From: Datnioides undecimradiatus
Taxonomy: Eukaryota > Chordata > Actinopteri > Lobotiformes > Datnioididae
Assembly (NCBI GenBank): GCA_008933995.1
Contig: WARS01000044.1
Span: forward strand, 1,074,866 to 1,138,865
Direction: 5' to 3'
Length of the DNA stretch: 64,000 nucleotides
The position numbers and the translations under genes are program-made. Below are positions 1 through 10,700 of this stretch, piece by piece (the stretch's first letter is position 1; the number at the start of each line of letters is the position of its first letter). The notes beneath the pieces were generated by a model. That model saw only the letters and a list, made by a program, of their open reading frames with translations, had not been told where the DNA came from and made no database searches.

Positions 1-195
1 GGAAGAGCAAAGAGAGGGGGAGTCAGAGCAGGAGAGGAGGGGGGTGGATGAGAGAGAGACGCAGAAATGAGGTGAGAAGGGAAATAGATTAAAGGAGCGG
101 AAGATATATGGAAGCGAGAAGAGGAAAGAGGCCAGAGAGGAAATGAGAATGCAGAGAAAAGTGAGATTTGGGAGAGGAGGGTAGAGGTAAATGCA
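1..195. repeat. Purine-rich (GA) low-complexity tract
   Basis: The + strand is almost wholly G and A (gagagaga, ggagagg, gaaagag runs) with scattered T/C. This is simple low-complexity sequence with no coding signal; its left boundary is cut by the window edge. Confidence 0.7.
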
Positions 196-2639
196 TGTGA
201 CGAAACGATGCAAGCTTGTTCTTTTTACCTTAATTGGAAAGACTGGCATTCGGTTTATTTTTAGATGGATGAGAAAGCCAAAAAACATGATAAAAAGTCA
301 AGCTGCAGAGCTGTCATCGCCTTCCCCCTTTACCTGTTTCACCTCAACTCGAGCTTGACTCAAACACAGAAATATGCTCGCCTCAAGACATGCTGAAAAG
401 AGACTCGGAGCAGGGTGTTAAAACTGACTGATCATCACTCCACATTACTTGGAATGATGCAAGGCTCTACAGAGTCTCACTTGTTTGAATGGTACTTCAT
501 CATGAGTCTGGACTCTTAGATCATTTCATGTTTAAGTGACATTCAAACTGAACACACCAGCCTACACAAATACAAATTTTGATCCCGATGACCTTCCACG
601 CAACCACGTTCACATTTATTTCAAAATGATGAGATTTTTCAACAAATTCACTCAATTTATCACATTTTATATTAATGTTATATAATGTAGTATGTAATGT
701 ACACAACAGTAAAGGATTTTCTTTATATCACTTATTCCTATGCTTATCAATTGTCAATATTTGTTGGTCTAAAGCAAAACATGCAAAACAAATTGCATTT
801 TAATTGCAATTAAAATTTAAAAATACTCATAATATTCTAATAATTAGCATTTCATATATTAATTATAGTATGTTCAATATTCAGTATGTGCGCACCATGC
901 ATTATCATGCCACCATATAGATGTTCTGTCATTGTGTATTCACACTGTGTATTCCAGTGCATCTGAAGCTTTAATGCATGTCTGTAACTCTCTGACAGTG
1001 CAGTCAGGAGGCCTTGACATATTGAGCATTAAACATTACATAATGGGAAAGTTTGATTATGGATGTGTTGTTGTGGAGCTGTAAAGAGTCTGTTAATATA
1101 GTTTATAGATCATATAGTTTGTAGATTACTGCAGTATTTTGCTCTTTAGACGAGACTTATATGACAGCCTTGTGGGTAATGTCCACGGTCTGTCCATTCG
1201 TCAAACTAATCCACCTGATCTTGCATTGTAATCCAGCTCATTTGTCCCAGCCCGCAAATGGGACGCCAAATCACGTCCGTGTGGCTGCTCCCTTCAGACT
1301 GAGTAATGGGCTCTGAAGTGGTGAAAAGTTGGGGGAGGGCAGATTGAACTGCTGCGTCCTCCATTACTGATGTGATGTCAGTACAAATCTGTGCTGTCAC
1401 CGTGCCTGTGACAGCTCACTGCAAGAGGAAAAGAGAGGAGATGGGTGGCTCCGTCTGCTGATGTCAAGAGTGATGTAAAGATGGCAAAAATGGAGGGAGA
1501 AGAAAGGGTCAACTGTGGAGGACAGGAATAGAAAGAGGGCAGAAGAAGAAAAGAGAAGAGAACAGACAGAATCAAGACTGAAGACAAAAACACAAATAAC
1601 ACTAATCTAATCAGGACTCTCTCTTTTTATAGAGATTTTTGGGAATATAAAAACAAAGCCGAAGGCCACAACCAAATGAAAAAAAACAAAATGTTATTGC
1701 ATGAACAAAAGTATACATGTATTTTGTGTCAGACTTGAGTTTTGAAGGATTTGTTATTGGGGTTAACACTCACAAGAGACAAAATGAAGCAGGTGATGCC
1801 TTGAATGTTCAAAAGGTTCAAAGACAGAAGATGTGAAGTTTGAATGTCAGTCACGTATTATGTACCTTTGTTAGGTACAGAACTCCAGGAAAAGAAGACA
1901 CTTTTCAAATTAAATCAACGTCTGTTCAAGGGCAAAACCTTAAACCAAGTTGTATTGTTTAACAGTCACTTTCAGTCGGTGTTTTTGCTTTACAGCCACC
2001 ACAGAGGAATTAACTTTATTTTGAAAGTGTTCGAGAATATATGCTTTTATTAATGTTGCAAAAGCAGATTCTGAAATTCAGATGATTTACGGAAGGTTTA
2101 GGGTTTAATAGCATTCCTAGAAAGGATCAAGTGTTGTGTATGCTATGTGCTATGCACTCACCCATCCCCTTTAAGTGCTTTTCTGTGTCTTCTCTATGGG
2201 AGGCCTCGTCTCTTTAATGAGCTACACATACTTCAAGCCTTACTGTTCATATCACATTGGACCTAATGGACCACAAAATGCTCCGGGGACTATGTTTGAA
2301 GACGTACAAAGAGCTAATGTGTAAGGTAGAAACACATTGTTGTTGAAAGCACACCCCAACCCCCCTGCTTGAGAGTCAAATACAGCTGGGAGGTAAAAAT
2401 TTGAGTAAGCTGTCACATATGCAGCAGAGATATGAAGATATAAAATGTGCTGTTGGAAAAATTATTATCAATGATTGAGTTACAATTTTCAGAAAACTAC
2501 TGATCTCCATCTATTGCTTAAAACAAAAGCAATAACAAGTAGCTCAACAGTATGGGATGTGCTCTTGTTCTACTTTCCATCCCAGGTACATAAGAAGATT
2601 GATACCATTCTTACGTATGAATGCTAGATATGTCGGACT

Positions 2640-2760
2640 GCGAGCAGCAGGTTAGCTTAGCTTTGCTTAGCAAAAGCCTACTTTAAACAAGATATAACAT
2701 GTTTAGTGAGCTGTGCAGAGGTGCTGGCAGGTTGTTTAATAGCATTTTTTGTGTTTTAGG
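2640..2760. repeat. Fragment of teleost interspersed repeat (GTTAGCTTAGCTT type)
   Basis: It contains gttagcttagctttgctta, then aacaagatataac, then gagctgtgcagaggtgctgg. These blocks occur in this order in a repeat I recognise as common in percomorph fish genomes. A related fragment from the opposite part of that family is at about 36305-36460. The family assignment is from memory and was not checked against a library. Confidence 0.5.
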
Positions 2761-4432
2761 TGTGGACACTCCTAGCTCTGACAATGCACCTTTGTCCTCC
2801 ATGTCTACAGCAAATCCACAGTTACTGATAACTACGAAATCTCCCAGTTTCACAGTTGACAGCTGCCAGAGTACAAAGTTAGAAGTGTGAATTGTGCAAA
2901 TGTGTCCACAGTTGTTTGACTTGTGGAAACACGTCTCTCTCAGAGAATAGCCCACTTTTGGACAGTTTCACATGCTCATGCACACCCGGAGGTGATTAGC
3001 TGATGATTGTGTGAATCCTCCGCTCTCTGGCTCATGATGATAGCTTTTATAGATCTTCTCTTCCTGGGGGCATTTTGGGATCCATACTTTCCTCCCTCTG
3101 TCCTCTGCTATCTCTTTGCCTTTGATTGGTGTTTTTTGTGTTTCTTTCGTACATCTTTTCAAAGCAGTGGTATGAAGTGGTTTATTGCTGTGTCCTTGAC
3201 TGAGCTTATCGGCATGCTAGATCTGCTTTACTGCACTACTGAGCAGAGGATATTGATGAAAATGGCTGAACAGAAACAATAATTGGCAGTAGGGTTCAGT
3301 TTCAAATCCAGTTTACTGATTATTGTGCTATTGTAATTTAAGTCTCTTATATATCATCGTGTTTTTAATACTTTTGGGTTTAGACATTTAACTTGGGTTT
3401 AAACACTGTGGGCTATTTTTAGATTGTTTTATAGATAAAATGGTTATTTCTAAAGAAAAAAGGGAACTTGTTTGTATAGTATATATTATAAAGTACTTCA
3501 TTTTGTTCATATACAAGAAAGTAATCTATCCCAATGGACTGGAAATATTACTAAGATGTATTATATTGTATTATTATTATTATTAAGATGTGAACTGAGA
3601 GTCATTTCAAAAGTATTAGTTTTATTTTTTAGTTTTCTGAGTTCTTCTTGAAGTCATTATCACCTTCAACCACTTGATACAAAGCAGAGCTGCAATTAAA
3701 GATGATTTTTATGTTTGCTGAGGTTGGACCAGAGAATTAGATGTGTCTGTATGAGTCAGGATTATGGATGTAGGACATCTGTGACTGTATTACTGATAAA
3801 AAAAATAAAATAAAAACAACTCCTGATTCTGATGTCTTCTATCAATTATAGGATTAGTTTGTACACAAAGAACTCCTAAATGAGAAATTTGTGGGGAATT
3901 TCGAAGAATCCCTGGTTAGAGATCAGCAATCCTTGGCTTAAAATCTTTGCAGATTGAGTTCCAGGTTTATTTATCATCCTAATACTAAGTCAGTGTATGT
4001 CTAAAAGCCAAAACAAATACTATCAATTCTGCTAACCTTTCACAGTGACTTATAGGACATTTTCATACATGCATATCTGCTGAAAGGCCTGCTCCCTGGG
4101 CAGCTGTGGGATGTGGAGTACAACCAGTAGGTCGTCCTAACTGTTCAAACTGTGGAGTGATGGGCTTCCAAGAGGGACTCTGCAAGCCAAAGCAAAGAGA
4201 CCTGAAGTGAATTTTAATCTCACATGCGCTCAGTTACTAAACTGACAGCTCTGCTGCTGCCATCCTGCAGGAGTGGAAGACCAGCACAAGATGATTAATG
4301 ACCATCAACTATTTTTGTCTACCTCTCTGGCTTGTGTTTTGTCTTCCTACTGTAGCTCAAACAATATACCATTACTCCTTCATGCTATTGTTCCACGTAT
4401 TGATGGGTACACCATTCTACAGATGCACAAAC

Positions 4433-4453
4433 TCACACACACACACACACACA
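4433..4453. repeat. (CA)n microsatellite
   Basis: An uninterrupted CA dinucleotide run about 200 bases upstream of the calcr start exon. Confidence 0.85.
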
Positions 4454-4649
4454 GAGGAAAAATGTAGAGTGTTTGTGACATTGCAGTGCTTCTGCTGCAG
4501 TGTTTTGCATTTCAGATTAATGATTGCTGTTGTTCTCCTGAGAGGCTGTAATCCTGATTTGAAAGGGCCATATGTTTGTTCAGTCACTTTCATGGCAGAC
4601 AACTTGTTTTCTGATAGTCGTAACTTGTCTTTCTCTTTTCTCTCTCTAG

Positions 4650-4717
4650 AGCTTTGCCTGTGAAGGGAAGATATGAAGTTAGCAGGCTCCCTTTGGATCC
4701 TTTGCTTTCTCCTGGTG
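4650..4717 (+). CDS. calcr: calcr coding exon 1: start codon and signal peptide
   Basis: Acceptor tctctctag ends at 4649; ATG is at 4673 (23 bases of 5'UTR in the exon). The peptide [15 protein letters not shown] is a typical signal-peptide start. Donor GTG|gtaagg gives phase 0, which fits the next exon. The in-frame reading continues into the intron, but the strong donor and the hydrophobic core ending at the junction decide the boundary. Confidence 0.85.
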
Positions 4718-7700
4718 GTAAGGTCTTATTTTTTTAATCCAAGGAACGCTGTAATTTATACTTACCTTGTTTCTCTTTTTGCCTATTATGTATGCTGGCC
4801 ACGCATGTTTAAACACTGGATTCACTTTCCATTAAATGGACATGTAAAGCGCTGTGGTCTAGTGGTTTTCTTTTCTCAGCGAAAAAAATCTCATGATTAA
4901 TTTTCACTCTCCCCTTAAATTTAATAATTATAGTTTATAATTAGCTCAGCTTGTTCATTACAAACTTGAATGACCGGAGAGAGAGGGTATCCATGACTGC
5001 ACATATCTGTGTGTGTGTGTATGTTTTAACAAGTTTTCACTTTATCTGATCCTTACTCCTTCCTGCACCATCTGAAATGTTTCTGTATTTTAAACTCGCA
5101 TGGACACTAATTGAATGAATGTAATACCAATAATATGTCACCTTGTGTTTGTAGTGAGTCTAACTTTACATTGTGTTATATAATGACAAGGACCACACTT
5201 CCTCAGACCTCAGACAGTCTTCCAGCACTTTATTGCAATGCATGGACACAACATGGCGATAGCATAACCTCCTTGCCACTGTAGAAAAACTTTGCTGTGT
5301 GTCTCTTCCAAATCTCTGCTGTGCCTTCCCAGGGGGAAAACAGTACAAAACAAAAACAGAATGCAAACAAAAAATCTTGTAAAATATATTTATATTTTTG
5401 TTGATTTTTAGAACAGAATATTGCCACGTATAAACCCAGATGCCTGCATGCCTGTGTAAAACCATGAGTAGTCACTGAATGCTCCACAGTAGCCAACACA
5501 GCAACGCAGAAAGCTACATTGCAGTTACTGACAATAATTATGTCTAATTAACAGATTTCTGCATTAAAATAAGTTATTATTAACAATTTTATGTCCAAAG
5601 TGCAAAAAATGAAAAAAGGGGTTACTTTATACTCATTTTATGCAATTTATGCATATAAACAAAAATATACTACTAAAATGTCCTGTTACACATGAAACAT
5701 TCCCTTTCTTAAAATAGGTTAAATTTCTGAAATATATTTACCCCAATAAATATACACTTAAAGAACACATGAAGGAAAGAAGACATTAACACAAATTTAA
5801 CATGTCAAGTGTTCACCTGTATCCTTCAAAATACAAGTCTCTGCCTAATCCACATTAAGCATTTCCCCAGTCTTGTTTATAACTTAGTGCAATGGCATAT
5901 AAAGTTCCAATTACCTCACTCCCACCTATACATTAATGCATAATGCGCATGAATGTCTGTATTACCTGAATCTGAATCTTGAGTGTTAGAGTGGAGCACT
6001 AGTACCTATTGGGAACACATATCAGAGAGACAGAGGGTTGAGTCATATTCTCGTTGTCATTCAGTGTTTGAGAAATTACATCAATTAGCTTAATGGGATG
6101 TTGCAGCCATCAGTCAAAGATGTTAACACAAGACAAATCTTTGGGCACTATGTTCTGTCATTTAAACAGATGAAGGTGTTCTAATTAAACAAATCAAACT
6201 CTGAAAAGTCCTTGATGGACTTGCAGCTCTACTCACAAATTACAGTACACCAATTGGTTTAATGAGGGTTCTATAATAAATGGTATTTACAACACCTTGG
6301 CTCTGAATTTTGGAAGGAGCAGAGACAATATTCATCTTGTTGTTGGCAGGCTAAACATGGGAGGGCATGTTGACTTTTTTTTAAAGTTTTTACCACAGAA
6401 AAATAAAGGTCTTTCATGAGTGATTGTCCCTTATGGGGAAAAAAAAACATTTGTCCACTATTCTTCACTGTCAGTGTGAAATGGAAGTTTACTGTTTCAG
6501 TTTCCTTTGCTGTTCAGCATCAAGCTTGACATTGAGGTCCTGGAGAGGATCTCTGCCCACTGTTAAATGCCTGATGTATCTGTGCTGTTCTGCTTTACGT
6601 TTTTCCTTTTCGAGTAGTCTTGTCATGTGAAGCGAGGTGAGAGGAGGCCTTGACAAGACAGAGGACTTTTTTTCTTTTTTCTGAAATCTGTTGATATTGG
6701 TGGTGGCCTGGTGGTCGTATGTATGACGTCATTTACTTCAATGTTTGGAGTGACATCATATGTACGGCTGCTAAACTGCTACATGGGACATCAGCATTCA
6801 CTTTCTTAAGCGGTTTGCCTTGCGCAAGGAAGGTAAGAATAGTACTTTGTCCTAATGAGAATTCCTTTTCCCCTCCACGCAGAGGCTGAGGTAGGAAGTT
6901 TGTATCTCAGTTGTGATAAGGCATGTGCAGGCAATCTCTCAGGCGAAGTATTAAACATCCTCAAATAATTCAGAAAATGCAAGTGTATGAGCCTGGCACT
7001 CAGAGAGGCTTAATTTTCAGCCAAAAAAAATTTGTGAGATAAGTCAGAGCAAAATGGGCTCTTTATCCTTCAGCGAGCAGCATTATCAAAATCAGCATTT
7101 TGCACAGGCAGCCTTCTTCACTTTTAATGCTACCTCCAAATACAAACAATAGAGCAGAGATAAGATTCATTTGGAGAGAATCGGCTGCTTAACTCTCTTT
7201 TGTGAGCTTCCCAAACACACTTTAATGAGTTACATGAATAGTCAGTGAGTAGAATTTCAAAGCAGAGTGAAATCCTCATCAGATCAGCTTTGATGATGGC
7301 ACAAAATCTTTCCATGGTATTTCTTCCATTTAATTTTTTATCTTATGTAAGGGTGCGGGTCTTCATCTAAGCGTGATAAAACTATGAAATGTTACAAATT
7401 TTGCTAACATCTTGATCCAAGATAATGTTTTACTTTTGAGTAAAGGGAATGTAAATCAGACATGAACAACTCCATATCCACACTTCATATTGTGCTCCAA
7501 GTCGATATAAAAATGTTATTCTCACCTTTGGTGTTATGTTGTCTCCACAGCGTAAGGTGGCGGCAGGCGCTGAGTCAGTCTCAGTCTCATCGCTCAGGCC
7601 TAGACAGGGCATTACGGAGGGACAGGTGGGGAGCTGGGGTCGGTACAAATGTCTTCAGCTGTCCAGCAAAGACCACCAGGAAAACAGAACTGGTGAGAAG

Positions 7701-10700
7701 CCCAACCCATGTTAAGTCCTCTTAAGGCTAAATGGATTATCTCTGGGACAGCGTCACAGGTGTAATGATGTTGTTAGGCAGTGGAATGGGATCAGAAAAC
7801 CATTGTTGTTCATGTTCAAGGTAATGTGATGTTGCCAAGTGTAGTAAAACTGCAACTGACCTAAAAAGGGATACTGGACAAAAAGCTGTGAGCTTTCAAG
7901 GCTTTAGTGACATTATTGTCACTAAAGCCTTGTTGCTCTGGTATACAATTAGACTATATACAGCTAAAGACACAGAAGATGTGTCATAACAACTCTCAAT
8001 AATCACAGTAGTAGTAGTAGCAGTAGTAGTAATAGTTTTTATTCCTCCTTTCTCAAGGTGCATTTTGTAAACGTGACTGGGATGGCTTGTTGTGTTGGGA
8101 TGAGACACCTGCTGGAACATACGTAACACAAAACTGTCCAGATGACCCTGACTTGAGCTCAAACGGTAAGAACAGTGGCTGGTTGGCGTCACCTGTTTTA
8201 TGCCTTCTTGACAATTACTGTCTCAAGCATCAGCCTTGTAGCTACCAGCTAAATAGTAAGGTCCAACAAGATGCGTGCAACTACAAAGCACAGCCATTTA
8301 AAATCTGTTGTTTCACCACTCCTTCATATTTTTGGTATTATTGATATAAGTAAGATTCAGTGGCTATATGTTCATTAGGGAGGGATTATTTGTTTGATTA
8401 ATTGTTATACAGATTCTTTTTATTCTTGCTACTCCCTCAGCAGAGCCTCTTCCAGCAGTATGTAATTATTTACTATAAATGGAAGCGTCTCATTTATAGT
8501 TTCTCAACAAATGTCAAAAACTCTGGTTTATGAGCAAATTAATCAAAAGCCACTGAAATTCCCACCAGGCTCTGCTGTGTTTAGTGCTTATTAACACATG
8601 CAGCATCAACATGTTAGCATTGTCTTTGTGAACATTAGCAAGCTAAAATAAGCATGTAGTTCAAAGCAACGCAACCTTATAGAGCCACTAGCCTGGCTGT
8701 AGACTCTGAGTTCTTAAAAAGTCACTTTTGCTTCTGTTTGCTACAATGGTGGAAGACTTTGACAACTGTTAGTGTAAAGGACAGCTAGTAAAAAAGATTT
8801 ACACAATGGATACAGGGTAAATCATTAGCCTATAGTGTTTTATCATGCAGACTAAATGAAAACAGACATTTATTTTTATTGAAATTGACTGTGGAAATCA
8901 CTACGGTCACTACGGTATGAGTAGTTTTTACATTGTGAGGAATGCAATGCTCAATAATGTCTCGTTGACGAAATCCAGAGTCAAGTCATATCTGATTTAG
9001 GAGATGCAATATGGTGGAGAGAGGCGAGGTGAGGGAGAGGGCAGAGAGAAGAATGAACAGTATATAGGGAGAAAAAGAGAGGCAAATAGATGAGGGATTA
9101 CAAAAAAAGACAGCAAAGTCAAAGTCAGAGAGATGGATGGGGAGAAAGAATATGAATGAGAAGAAAGAGAAGGTGTTTTTGTAAGAGAAGGCTCATAAAG
9201 GATCTTCCCAAAATGCCTGTGACGCTAAAAGTCCCCCTCATGGCTCCTTATTCGAAAGCCGATGCTGCTGATATGAGGCTTTTGGGGGAGACGTACAGTT
9301 GGAAGTGGTTGTTGAACAGTTGATGAGCTGTCGGAGATGACTAGGCAAGTCGGGCTATGGTTGTTGTCAGGAACAATGTGATCTCATTCGTAGCCCCGTC
9401 ATGGCTCTACAGTACATGTGGTTTTAAGCCCAGCGTTTGAGAAATTGCCAGAAAATTCCTCTGAGGAGGGAATTTTCTATTTGACATAACGTTTGATGAT
9501 GTGTGCCAAGTTAAATTAAGCGCAGTTGTTCAGTTATGCCAAGATTCGGGGTCCGATTTATGTGTTTGGATGATGCCAATATACTACTGCTGAAAAACAA
9601 AGACAGGGCCAAAGAATATAGAGACATTATACTGTACATGAATGTCAAACAGAAACAATAATTTGATTTTAAGTAATTTTATATGTTAGTCCTATATGAA
9701 GCTTTTAGGATTGTAACTGATGGATTTTGTTTTCTTTGCAGAAAAAGTGACCAGATATTGTGACGAATTGGGTGTCTGGGTCCAGACTGGGTCCACTTGT
9801 CAAACAGCTTCAAAATACAAACGGGAGGTATTTGGTTTCCCTTCAAGTAAAAGAAGAACAACATGAAGCTAGCTTCAGCTGCTGTGTACACTAATGCGTA
9901 TGTTGTTTTTTCCTCAATAAGGAAGTCCCTGATTTTTTAAGGGATGCTGCTGGAGAGCCCACCACAACAGGGGATACCACAGAAAAAGGCGGTGTTGTGG
10001 AAATCATCCTCGAGAATGAAAAGAAATGCTCAGAGAAAATGAAACAAGATCCACCTTATAACAAATCAGGTCCTAATACAGTTTACTGAAACCTGTAATG
10101 CAACCATCTACAAACAAATGTTTTTAATACAAATGAGTTCTACATGTTGGTGAAGCTATTGAACAAAAGAGCTGTAAACATTTAATTGCCGTTATCCTGA
10201 TATTACAGGTTCGTACTGCAGTCGAAACTGGGATGGTTGGCTGTGCTGGGACGATACTCCTGCAGGAACCTACACCTCCCAAAACTGCCCTGATTATTTT
10301 AGTGACTTTGACCCAACAGGTGAGAAGTGAGACTCTGCTAGTATCTTGTTACTGTCTCATGACTAATCCACTTTTAAACCTCCTTTAACCATATTTAGAG
10401 AAATTTGACTTAATCACATGATGGTTCTTTTCAGAAAAGGCAACAAAGTACTGTGAAGAGGATGGTCAGTGGTTTCAGCATCCAGAGGCCAACCGGATGT
10501 GGACTAATTATACACTCTGTGCAACCAGCCATGAGAAGAAGCTAAGGGTAATGGATAGTATGGTTTGGATTTGTTGTATAGTTTTAGTATGGTGGCTTAC
10601 CCATGCTGCTGGATCCTCAGATACCCTTTGATCTAAAACAAAGGTATAAAGCGGATTTAGAATAAAAATGTGCACAAGTTTAGATTGAACTAAAGGTATA

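Larger units (their letters stand above)
1..4649. other. Region upstream of calcr coding start, no gene recognised
   Basis: I see no protein gene here. It begins with a purine-rich tract (about 1-195), continues AT-rich, and contains a fragment of a teleost repeat (2640-2760) and a (CA)n microsatellite (4433-4453). Because a good splice acceptor lies just before the calcr start exon (AG at 4648-4649), one or more non-coding calcr 5'UTR exons and the promoter must lie here or further left. I could not place them by eye. The longest open frames (for example 3007-3282 +) show no recognisable domain. Confidence 0.5.

Noticed and set aside
3007..3282. 91-codon hydrophobic frame upstream of calcr
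   Set aside because: It looks like a small membrane protein, but it lies next to a repeat fragment, lacks splice or promoter signals and matches nothing I know.
4718..7550. Possible mir-653 next to mir-489
   Set aside because: Human MIR653 lies near MIR489. I searched this intron by eye for its seed and mature arm and found no match.
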